Source of the DNA: Mytilus californianus
Taxonomy: Eukaryota > Mollusca > Bivalvia > Mytilida > Mytilidae
Reading direction: 5' to 3'
Length of the DNA stretch: 64,000 nt
NCBI RefSeq assembly: GCF_021869535.1
Contig: NW_026262690.1
Coordinates: 15,091,001-15,155,000, forward strand
Part shown: positions 1 to 12,500 of the stretch, piece after piece
Layout: every line of letters begins with the position of its first letter
Numbering within the stretch: the first letter of the stretch is position 1
Made by a program: the position numbers and the translations under genes
The notes under the pieces: model-generated
What the model was told of the DNA's origin: nothing
Database searches by the model: none
What the model saw: only the letters and a program-made list of their open reading frames with translations

Positions 1-250
1 ATGTTTAGGCTATTGCTTTCTATTTGTACTACACAAGTAATCTGAACTCCATGTTTAGGCTGTTGCTTTCTATTTGTATTACACAGGTAATCTAAAGTCC
101 ATGTTTAGTCTATTGCTTTGTATTTGTACTACACAGGTAAACTGAAGTCCATTCAGACCTGAACTTGTTGCCTTTAATTTTCTGGATATACTTTGCATAC
201 ACAGCTACCAGACATTGATTCTTAACTATATTCAGAGGTATAGCTATTGT
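1..250 (+). repeat. Degenerate tandem copies of the e1 exon start
   Basis: About five degraded units resembling the e1 acceptor and first 70 bp. One copy (about 170-250) aligns over intron and exon at a 91-bp offset (tttaattttc, then acag-taccaga, then ttcaga--tatagctat). Others (1-150) have a roughly 50-bp period around taatctgaagtccatgtt. They lie in the intron before e1. Confidence 0.7.
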
Positions 251-266
251 TGTCTTTAATTTTCAG

Positions 267-547
267 GTTATGCTGGACGTACAGAGTTACCAGATAATCT
301 GAAGTCTATGTTCAGACCTATAGCTATGGTAACGCCAGACTCTATGTTGATTGCTGAGATCACACTGTTTGGAGAAGGTTTTGGTAACTGTAAAGCTCTG
401 GCTAAGAAGACATACACCCTTTACTCTCTGGCTGAACAGCAATTGTCTAAACAAGATCATTATGACTTTGGTCTCAGAGCTTTAGTGTCTGTCTTACGTT
501 ATGCTGGGAGAAAGAAGAGAAACAGCCCTAACTTATCTGATGAAGAG
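267..547 (+). CDS. DNAH2: DNAH2 exon e1: end of AAA1
   Basis: Encodes r1-93 after a split Gly codon, beginning YAGRTELP and containing [12 protein letters not shown] and [13 protein letters not shown], which is the conserved C-terminal part of the AAA1 ATPase module. Acceptor tttcag ends at 266 and donor gtaaac starts at 548. Phase is 2 nt of the split codon, then 93 codons. Degenerate copies of its first half lie upstream in 1-250. Confidence 0.93.
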
Positions 548-3500
548 GTAAACAAATTTAGTTAAACCTAAATTTTCTGTTGTTGGGCAAGTTACATCAT
601 AAATTTGGCAATCATCTAGGTTCTGATAACTTGTTGAATTATAATAACATACGGAAAATTACTGTATCACCAGTTTGATTATAATGAACAAGGATATAAT
701 AGATATAAGAAGATGTGGTATGAGTGCCAATGAGACAACTCTCCATCCAAGTCACAATTTGTAAAAGTAAACCATTATAGGTCAAAGTACGGCCTTCAAC
801 ACGGAGCCTTGGTTCACACCGAACAGCAAGCTATAAAGGGCCCCAAAAATGAGTAGGAAAACCAACGGTCTAATCTATAAATAAACAAGAAACGAGAAAC
901 ACTTATGAACCACATCAACAAACGACAACCACTGAACATCAGGTTCCTGACTTTAGGACAGGTGCAAACAAATGCAGCAGGTTTAAACGTTTTAATAGGC
1001 GCCAACCTTCATCCTACCTGAAACAATAGTGTAACATCACAACATAGAAAGACACACTATAAAATATCAATTGAAATGGCTTAACTCAATCAAAAGACAT
1101 ATTAACAAAAACAAGTGAACATACACTGAACAAATAAATTTGATCTATGACACAATGTAAATACAAAATTAATAAAACAAGGGCGTAAGATGTAAAACAA
1201 TATCAGGAAGACAACCATAACCTTGGACAAAATGCCGCCAAATAAAATAACATACACAGGTAAATAAAAATAATTTTGTTGTAAGGTATTCATGGAGTAT
1301 GGAAAAAATTATTACAAAATAAATAATTTTGTTGTTCCTAGTACGAGTTCCTAAAACTAAACGTATGTTAGAAAGAAAAAGGCAGACATAGGCAAACATA
1401 AACTTTAAAACTAAATTGAAGATGTGCAACATGTACAGAAAAAAATCTGTTTTTTTCTTTTACTATAGCACTTTATTTTTAACTCTAAATTAATAATTTG
1501 AAGTAGGTTATTTCCCTTGTCGGGAAGTAGAATTGCTTCGTGGCTATTGAAGAGTCAACAATTAGCAGTTTTTAATCCCTGTGGATTTAAAGATAATATT
1601 TGATTTATATAAAGATAAAAACTGTTAATGGCCTTTTGTCTTCCAACTTACCTGTAATCAAACTTGATTTTAAAACTAGAAATGTTTGTAAATTAAAATA
1701 ACATATTGTATTCAACCTTAATTCTCATCATAACTGCAGCAAACCAGTATTTATACCAGTATAATTCCCAACAAGGGAAATAATTTGTATTCCATTGTAA
1801 TTTAACAATCAGATTCAGGCTTTCAGAAGTGAGTTTCTAGAGAGTCCTATAAATAAGATAAAATTAGTTATTTATGTTTTATTACAGGTTTTACTGGCCT
1901 CCATGAAAGACATGAATCTTGCTAAGATGACTTCAGCAGATTTACCATTGATTAATGGTATCATGTCAGACTTGTTCCCAGGAATAGAAACTCCAGTGGC
2001 AGACTATGCTAAGGTAGGTCTCATTTGTTCCCAGGAATAGAAACTTCAGTGGCAGACTATGCTAAGGTAGGTCTCACTTGTTCCCAGGAATAGACACTCC
2101 AGTGGCAGACTATGCTGAGGTAGGTCTCACTTGTTCCCAGGAATAGACACTCCAGTGGCAGACTATGCTAAGGTAGGTCTCACTTGTTCCCAAGAATAGA
2201 CACTCCAGAGGCAGACTATGCTAAGGTAGGTCTCACTTGTTCCCAGGAATAGACACTCCAGTGGCAGACTATGCTGAGTTAGGTCTCACTTGTTCCCAGG
2301 AATAGACACTCCAGTGGCAGACTATGCTAAGGTATGTCTCACTTGTTCCCAAAAATAGACACTCCAGAGGCAGACTATGCTAAGGTAGGTCTCACTTGTT
2401 CCAAGGAATAGACACTCCAGTGGCAGACTATGCTAAGGTAGGTCTCACTTGTTCCCAAGAATAGACACTCCAGAGGCAGACTATGCTAAGGTAGGTCTCA
2501 CTTGTTCCAAGGAACAGACACTCGAGTTGGATACTGTACATTTAAATTCATATAGTCTTTATGGGTGTTATAAAATGTGTAATGTTCATTTTTGGTATTG
2601 TAAATGTAAAATCCAGAGACTAGAGAAAACTAAATTATAGAATTGAGTAAAATAAGAGAAGATAGCTCTTATAAATGCTTACAGAAAATTGGGGTCTCTG
2701 TACTCATTTTCTTGCTACATTACAAAAAAGATCAATTGAGTTATATTCTCTAATACAGAATTTTTTTTTAATCTATGAAAATAAAAATTCGTATTTGTAA
2801 AATAAAACTATTACCACAAGATTGAATCATATGAATATCTTCAGTTAAATGAAAAATCCACAAATAAATTGCATTTCTGCATCAGAATTTGCAAATTTTA
2901 TTAAAAATCTGGACTGATCATTTGCAATCCAAGATAGTGAGTACTCCCATGCTATTTTAGGCAAATGAATACAGTACTGTGCATTCAAAGTATCTAATGT
3001 AAGATGTTATGTAATTCATGTTAAAAGGATTGGATTTACTTACATTTCTTGATAAATGTCTCTGATATTTCAAGAACACTTCTATTCTTATTAATAGTTG
3101 CATAAGTGAAATTTAAAGAGAAAACAAAATTCCTGTCATCCTTGTTTATTGTCCAAAAATTAGTTGATTTGATAAATTTAAAGACCTTTGTGACTGCTGT
3201 TACATATGTAATCAATTTAGATTTAAGAATAACAAATGAAAATCTAGCCTTGTCTTTGTTTCAGATGAAAGCAGCAATTTCAAAGGAGCTGGAAATTAAG
3301 GGGCTTCAGGTGAACCAACAGACCTTTAACAAGACAATACAGTTGTATGAGACCAAAACCTCTCGTCACTCAGTCATGATTGTAGGTGGTACTCAAGCTG
3401 GTAAATCTGTGGCTTGGCAGACACTTCAGGCAGCTATGACTAGACTTAACAAAGAGGGAGATCCCAACTTCCAAATAGTAAAGGTAAAATAAAATTGAGG

Positions 3501-6500
3501 GAGATCCCAACTTCCAAATAGTAAAGGTAAAATAAAATTGAGGGAGATCCCAACTTCCAAATAGTAACAATAAAAAATAAAAAGGGAGATTCCAACCTCA
3601 AAATAGTAATGGTAAAGGTAAAATAACAAAGAGAGAGATCCAAACTTCAATATTATAATGGTAAAAAAACAAAAAGGGAGAACCCAACTTCCAATTAGTA
3701 AAGGTAATTAAACAAAGAGGGAGATCTCAGATCTCAACTTCCAAATAGTAAAATTATTAAAACAAGAAGGGAGATCCCATCAACCAAATAGTAAAGTTAA
3801 AAAAACAAACTAATTAGTTTGATGTTCAGGGATATAAGTTTACAAGTATATAGAAGAAAAGTTTGGCTTTTTTCTAATTGTTAACTTAATGGGGTGTGTT
3901 CTTTAAACAAGATGAAAGTTGTAATTTTTTGTGATTACTAGTGAAATCTTACTATTTGTATTTTTACTATTTAAGGTATTTCCTCTGAATCCAAAATCCC
4001 TATCACTAGGAGAACTGTATGGAGAATTTGATCTGAACACAAATGAATGGACTGATGGTGTATTGTCCAGTGTTGTTCGAAATGCCTGTAATGGTAGGTC
4101 TACGTAAGGAAAAGTTTGAACTGGTCATAGACCAATGGCTTTGTTGTGGAAAATATAAAATATATACATGGACATGGAATGTTGGTTTTAGAATGTAAAA
4201 GGTTTTACAATATTGACATTAAGTTTTAAATAATTTGTCAAGCAATGGTTGATTTACTGCACGTATTGTTCATAAATTCATTCTTCTGAATCTTATCTTC
4301 CTTTTTTTTTTTAAATTTCACCCAATTTTTTTTTCATTTTCACACTAGAGATTTAAGGTGATTTGATAAGCAGAAAGGACAATTTAGAACTTAGACAACC
4401 TAACAGAAACATTATGTTTATTCCAAGATGTATCAATTAGTTGTCATTAACAAGTGCCCACATTCACAGAAAAAAATACTGTAAATTATGTCAAAAACCA
4501 TTTCATCTATAAGTTTATTGAAAAAAATATTTACACTTTCACTTGAATAAATTTTAGATGATAAACTAGATGAGAGGTGGATTTTATTTGATGGCCCTGT
4601 GGATACCCTATGGATTGAGAGTATGAACTCTGTGATGGATGATAATAAGATTCTGACTCTGATTAATGGAGAGAGAATATCACTTCCTGAGCCAGTGTCC
4701 TTGCTGTTTGAAGTTGGAGATTTATCTGTTGCCTCCCCTGCCACTGTATCTAGATGTGGTATGGTGTATGCTGATTATTCTGATCTTAAATGGCAACCAT
4801 TTGTGGAAAGTTGGCTTGCCAAAAAGAAGGAAAAGGTCAGTTATGAAGAGAGAAATTAATGGAAGTTAATTAAATAAAGACTTAACCAAATTTTAGGAAA
4901 TGGATTAAAATCTACTTAATACATATCAAGTGAAAAAATTGCATTTTAGAATTGGAAATATATTCTAATTATTTAGTCCTTTTTTTTCTATCAATTTTCC
5001 CATGTTGAATTTGAGTTAATCTAAATTCCGAGTCTTTTCATGACGACTGTATTATGAATCTGTAAAAAAGATATATTGCATGAATAAAAATGACTCCACT
5101 TGAAAAGAAATACAAATAAAAAGTAAAAGATTTTTTTACAACAAGAGGGATAATTGATTATTATGGTAGGTACCTGTTAAAAGTACTGTCTATGTCACTA
5201 TTTCTGTGCATTTCATTTACCACTAATAAACATACATAATATTTTGGGAACATTTATTTTACTTCACAACATAATAGGATTTGATGGCACAGATGTAAGA
5301 ATTCTTTTTACATTATATCATTTCTATTCTTATGTTGGGATAGATTTCCATTATATCATTTCTATTCTTATGTCGGGATAGATTTCCATTATAAGTCACC
5401 ATTACCACAAACCTATTTCTTAAGTGATTTCTTTAAATTTGTTAAAAGCTATTATTTCTAAATAAATTTTTTAAAATTTTCGGTATATCAAAAAGAATTA
5501 AAAAAAAAGATGATGCATATTGAGTTATATTTATATACATAATCTTAATTCTATTCACAGCAACTGGTAGAAGAATTAAGAAGATTGTTTGAGAAATTCC
5601 TTGTAAAGATTTTAGAGTTTAAGAGATTGCATTGTACAGAACTGGTACCGATAGCTCAGTTAAACGGTGTAAAATCTTTGTGTAACTTATTTGATGCCCT
5701 GGCGACACCAGATAATGGAGTCGATCCTATTGACCAAGAAAATTACGTACGAATGATTGAATGCTGGTTCCAGTTTTGTATGATTTGGTCAATCTGTTGT
5801 TCTGTTGACGAGGAGGGTCGTAAGAGAATTGACAATTATATCCGTGAGACAGAGGGAACTTTCCCCAATAAGGACACAATCTATGAATACTTTGTAGATC
5901 CTAAAAATAAGACATGGGTTCACTGGGAGGAGAAACTGAAAACTGGATGGAAATATGTGCCTGGGTAAGTTTTATAAGAATCTTAATTTTAAAAGTAAAA
6001 AATTCTAAATATATACCAAGATTAGGAAATGCCAACTCTTAATTAGCCAATGGAAAACATCTATTTAACAAAAACCTTGACACAGACATTTTCAAGAAGG
6101 GGGAGAGGAGTTCCTAAAACGTCATAGAAAAATTGTAAACATATTGAAGTTGTGCACCTGCTAATATGGAATTACTCAAGGAATTTTTCATATTCAAAAG
6201 GTTTGGTATGTCAACATCTGTTTTTATATTTCAGAACTCCGTTCTTCCGTTTGATTGTACCAACAGTAGACACAGTAAGGTACCAGTTTCTTGTGTCATC
6301 TTTGATTAAATCGTTCAATCCAGTATTATTGGTAGGACCAGTCGGAACAGGGAAGACTTCTATAGCAAACAACACCCTGTCTAAGGTGGATTCTAAATCA
6401 TATGGTGTTCTCACTGTCAACATGTCTGCTCAGGTAATTTATTCACCTTTCAAAGTTTCTATGTATTACTAAATATCATTATCTCCCATAAGGCTTAGTT

Positions 6501-9500
6501 TAGATTTTTTAAATCAATCAGAACATATTTTGTATTTATAAAAACAGCTCTAGTAATATGATGACATCACATAAAATGAAAAATCATATAAATGAATCGC
6601 ATTCCTGCCTCTAATTTTGCTATTTTATTAAAAATCTAGACTGATTGTTTTCTGCCATTTTACGACCAAAGAAAAAGAGAAGTCCCTGTAATATCAAAGA
6701 GTGTCATTTTAACTTAGATATATCTACCCCCCATTGCTTTGGAGAGAGAGGGTGGGATTATGTGTTATTAAACATATATATATATATATATATATATAAA
6801 TAGGATAATTTCAAAACAAGTTCATTTTGACTGCATAATTCCCTTTCACAATTGTTATGAAAAATGTCTGAATGATTTTTTTAGACCACATCCAACCAAG
6901 TACAAGAAATTATAGAGAGTAGAGTTGAGAAGAGGACAAAAGGAGTGTATGTACCAATCGGTGGTAAGAAACTTCTTACATTCATGGATGATTTTAACAT
7001 GCCAGCCAAGGATACGTTTGGATCACAGCCTCCTTTGGAGTTGATGAAGTTGTGGTTAGATTATGGATTCTGGTATGACAGAGAGAAACAAACACAGAAA
7101 GAAATCAGGGTAGGTTTTGATTATGGATTCTGGTATGAAATGAGAAAAAGTTCACAAAGAAATAAGGATAGTTTTTACAATGTCACCTATAAAAATAGAC
7201 TGTTTATTAATGATTATGTACATCATTATTATTATGTTAGACATTGTTACCTTCTCAATGAAGTTGCGAATGTATTACATGTAAAAAAAAGAAGATGTGG
7301 TAAGATTGTGAATGAGACAATTCTCCACAAGAGACCAAATGACACAGAAATTAACAACTATAGGTCACCGTACGGCTTTCAACAATGAGTAAAACCCATA
7401 CCGCATAGTCAGCTGTAAAAGGCCCCGAAATGACAAATGCAAAACAATTCAAACGAGAAAACTAACAGCCTGATTTATGTACAAAATGGTTTATATATAT
7501 TGTGATTATATAAAATGAGTCTGCTACAGATTTCTGTCCTAGTCTTGTACATATGTAGTCATTAGCTTGGCATGATATTTACACAGTTTACTCGGGCTTC
7601 AAAATAGGAATATCAAAACTAAATATATGATAAATGCAAATAAAAACTGAAAATTCTCAGCGAAGATTACATTATTTGGAATAAAAAGAGATGTTGCACA
7701 GTTGGGTATACATCAATGAAACAGCAATGCAAGGACACACATAATCAGACATCTAGAGGTCAGCTTACAGCAATAAACAGAGGTTTATACATATATGTCA
7801 AGCTGTAAATTGTCCTGGGTATAAAAAATGAATTCAACACAAACTATCAAAAATCTGTCATCAATAACAAAATTGTCTAAAATAACAAAGAACATTAAGG
7901 TATGACATAAGACAACCACTGACAAGTTTCTCTGACTACAGGTTTCTTCTGTATAATTAATCACTGATTTCATAGATTTCACTTTCCTTGTTTCCACATT
8001 TTAACACAAACCTAGGTGTAATTTGTTAAACTTAAACAATAATAGATTAATCAAAATAGTATCAGTTTCTGTTGTGAATGTCTAATACAGGGAATTCAGT
8101 TTTAAAGTTTATTTCTACATTTTTGTTCACAGGATATGTTCCTGATAGCATCAATGGGGCCCCCTGGTGGTGGACGTATGGTCATCTCTCCACGTCTACA
8201 GAGCAGATTTAATTTGATCAACATGACATTCCCACATGTAAGTATATTCTAGTAGATGGAGTTTTGTAATGGTAGAGAGATAAACACAAACAATTATGAC
8301 AGAGATTTTATATATGTTACTTTATTTGATTGTACAAGACAACGTGATTATTTGGAGTTTAGATGATTTCTGTAATTATTCTGTTATTTTACATCACTTA
8401 AGTGATATCATGGGTAACTATAGTATTAATTCCTTTTGTAAAACTTTTGATGGAATTCGAACAGGTTCCTTTACAGCATTTCTTTTGATAATCTTATATT
8501 TGATATTGCATAAACAGTGGACTAAAATATCAGTGTTGTTATTCTCAATTTAACAAAATGTTTAATTTTGATTAGTGAACAAGAAATGTTATCTATTTTA
8601 AACATTTTTCATACAGGAATCTCAGATAAAGAGAATTTTTGGTAGTATGATCAACCAGAAATTACAAGACTTTGAGGAAGAAGTGAAGCCAATAGGAGAT
8701 GTTGTTACTGCTGCTACTATTGAGATGTATACTGCTGTAGTCAGCAAGTTCTTACCTACCCCTACCAAGATACATTATCTCTTTAACTTGAGAGATATCT
8801 CTAAGGTAAGATATTATCCAGACCAAGATACATTATCTCTCTAACTTGAGAGATATCTCTAAGGTAAGATACTATCCAGACTAAGATACAGTATCTCTTT
8901 AACTTGAGGGATATCTCTAAGGTTATATACTATCAAGACCAAGATACATTATCTCTTTTAACTTGAGAGTTATCTTAAGGTAATATACTATCAAGACCAA
9001 GATACAGTATCTCTTTAACTTGAGAGATATCTCTAAGGTAATATACTATCAAGACCAAGATACATAATCTCTCTAATGTCAGAGATATCTCTAAGGTAAT
9101 ATACTATCCTGAACAAAATACATTATCTTTTTAACTCTTTAAATATCTATGAAATTGACTTTTTCTCAGAAACAATATCTTCTATCTGAAATGTAAGGTA
9201 AATTATTTCTCTCACCAAGATACATTTTTTTCAGTCCAAGAGATATATCTGAGGTAATTTTAATTGTTAATCCTTAATCATGATTCATTAACTATAAAAT
9301 GAGAATTATTTTAGGTTCTTTATTTTTTTCATCAAAGTACTGAAAGCTTGAAGGAAATTTCTTCCATCAACATAATTAATGTGAGATATATTATCTCATC
9401 AGCACGAGAGATAATTTAAATCTGCTTTAAGATTATTTTTACTTAGTAATTTTGTGCTTGAATATTTGTGTGAGAAAATGTTGACATCTGCATATAGCAC

Positions 9501-12500
9501 TAATTAATAATATATCTTTATATACAGATATTCCAGGGATTGTTGATTTATGTGTATGTAGCACTAATTAATAATATATCTTTATATACAGATGTTCCAG
9601 GGTTTGTTGATTTATGTGTATGTAGCACTAATTAATAATATATCTTTATATACAGATATTCCAGGGTTTATTGAGAGCCCACAAAGATTTCCATGATACA
9701 AAACAAGCTATAACAAGACTCTGGATCCATGAATGTTTCAGGTACGATTTAAGTTACAATTATAATCCTAGAAATTAGGTATACACACTGCATTTGTAAG
9801 ACAGCTACTTGTCAAGAAAAATGTAAACAATTAAAAAACAGCCGAGTATTTCCAGAAGCTATGTTCATACATCACTATGAAAATAAGGAGATGTGCCTTT
9901 GATTGGGAATGACAACTATCTACCAGAAATCAAAGGACAATGATTTAAACAACTATAGGGCGCTGAACGGGTTTCAACAACGAGAAAAATCCATACTGAT
10001 TAGTAAGCTATACCTCTCTATCATTGTCTCTTAGAATTAGTAAATAATGACATTTGTGCTTTGATGTAAAGAGTATTTTTGCATGCTTTTTGCAGAGTTT
10101 TTTCTGATCGCTTGGTCGATGAAAAGGACACAGAGAATTTCATTGGAATAATGACAGATAAACTAGGTTCCTTGTTTGACCAGACATATCATAATATCTG
10201 TCCCAACAAGATCCCACCCATATTTGGTAAGTTTAATGACAGATAAACTAGGCTCCTTTTTGGACCATTTTGTTAGAATTCTAACAGATTCATTTTATTC
10301 CATGATTCCAGAGATAGGCCATTGTATAATCAGTTTGAATTAAGTGTAGTAAACTGTAGCATTGATATACAAAGGGTTAACATTCAACAGAAGTCAAACA
10401 TCATGGAATGTCTAGAGGTTATTGCATGGTATTCAACAGTGAGTTAGACTCTTACACAGTAAAGCCTGCTAAACAAGATAAAGTGACATGTCTGATAACA
10501 AAATCAAAAGTTTGAATATGAAAACTTCACTTGTGAAACAATAAAAAAAAAATTTGAATCTCTGTATTTGAATTGATAATGAAATTTTGCCAGCACTTCA
10601 CAATATGTTACATAATTTTTCAATTTAAGTGGAGATTAATACTATTCTTTTCTGATTTCCAAGGTGGAAAACTACATTGATGATTTTGTGATGGACTATT
10701 CTCAGTACAGGCTGTTGTGGGGTCATACCTAACACTTTAAAATTAGCTTGTTTTGTTTTTCTGCTAAGCATGCAATATTTAGAAAGAACAAAGACTTGTT
10801 GGCTGGAGTCAGTAAAAATGTGTCCAGGTAGGGTGCAGGCAAGGACCTATAATACTTCAGACTTAAGTGTGTCCTTCCAGTATTAAGTACATTCATGTGA
10901 CATCTGTTATCATCCTGATTGTATGTTATATAATCTGTTTGACAATAAACTCCCACGAATCAATCAATCCATAGGGGAAAGTTCCATAGTTAGTATTCAT
11001 CGTTTTCAAGTGCTATAAGGCTGTTTATTGTGTCACAAGGCTTGTGTATATTAGCTAATAGAAAATTCAGAAAGTGAGTAAAATGAATTATTTGTGTGAT
11101 CAACAGGTGATTACATGAGTTTAGACCTTGTATATGAAGATATAACTGATGTCAACAAACTAAAGAAATACATGGTAGACTTGTTAGAGGAATACAATGG
11201 TTCACCTGGTGTAGTTCACATGGATCTGGTACTCTTCAAAGATGCCATAGAACATGGTAAGTAGGACTGTGTACCAGGACAAAACAGTTCTTTTAGTTGA
11301 TCTGTGGCTACCTAGGATCATTTACTCTTCAAATATCTTACTCCTGTATAGTCTCAGGTTCCTTTTATTCATAAAAAAGGAGATATGGGTAAATGAGACA
11401 GCAACCAAACAATATTGACACTATCAGAATGAATATGTACAGGAAAGCATACACTACCTCTATCTGTATGAAACTGACAAAATAGTCCCCAAAATGATAA
11501 CCCACCTGCTCATAAAGTAATGCCAAAGTCTTATGATTTGCTTAGGGAAATCCAAAAAATATTTTGGATCAAAATACAAAATATGAGGTGTAGAATGGCA
11601 TTTTGTATGGTGTAGATTCTGAAATGGTGTCATTAATTCGTGATAAGTGGTTTTAAAGGGGTGGCAGAAACAATTTGTGTATTGTAGGCTCTGAATGTGA
11701 CAAAGTCCATATCATAATAAAAGTTAACCACAAAAAGCATTCAAATGAAAAAATCAGACTAACAGACAAAAGGATGCTAAATTCAATACTATATACTCCC
11801 TGCTTCTAAAAGGGGGTATGTAATCAAATTAAAAAGCAAACAAACAAATGAAAAATTCATTGATGCTGTGATTTAAAAAACCTTCTTGTTTTTTTATCAA
11901 AAGAAATTCCATAGATATAGAAATAAGAAGAAATGTAATGATTGCCAATTAGACAACTATCCACCAAAGACCAAATGACACAGATGTCACTGTATGGCCT
12001 AAAACAGTGAACAAAACCTATACCCTATAGTAAGCAATAAAAGGCCCTGATTATATGACAAAATTTACAACAATTCAAACAAGAACATCAACAGCCTGAT
12101 TATGTACAAAATAATAAATGAAAAACATACATGATAGACATTGTTCCATAGATTTAGATAAGACTGAAAAATGAAATTACCAAGGAACTAGCATGAAAAT
12201 GATCAATTTTTAAAAGGGATCATGAATATTTTCCCAAAAAGATGTCATGTATCCAAGATGTTGTGTACCTTATAATTGAATGTGTTGTATTTTACAGTAT
12301 CAAAGATTGTACGTGTAATCAGGCAGCCTCGTGGTAACATGTTATTGATTGGTATTGGTGGCAGTGGTAGACAGAGTTTGACCAGGTTATCATCGTACAT
12401 GTGTGAGATGGCAACATTCCAGATTGAAGTTACTAAACATTATCGTAAAGCAGAATTCAGAGATGGCAAGTTTTAGGAAATATTTTGTTCAGTTCTTTGG

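Noticed and set aside
2449..2640. Plus-strand ORF starting in the 53-bp array
   Set aside because: Its first half is the copied e2 exon end and the rest is ordinary intron; no splice or domain support.
3370..3650. Three overlapping minus-strand ORFs rich in [14 protein letters not shown] repeats
   Set aside because: Antisense readings of the e3-derived 43-bp repeat and of exon e3.
5328..5395. Short duplication near exon e6
   Set aside because: It is an intronic duplication of atttctattcttatg-type sequence unrelated to the exon edge, so it is not counted among the exon-edge repeats.
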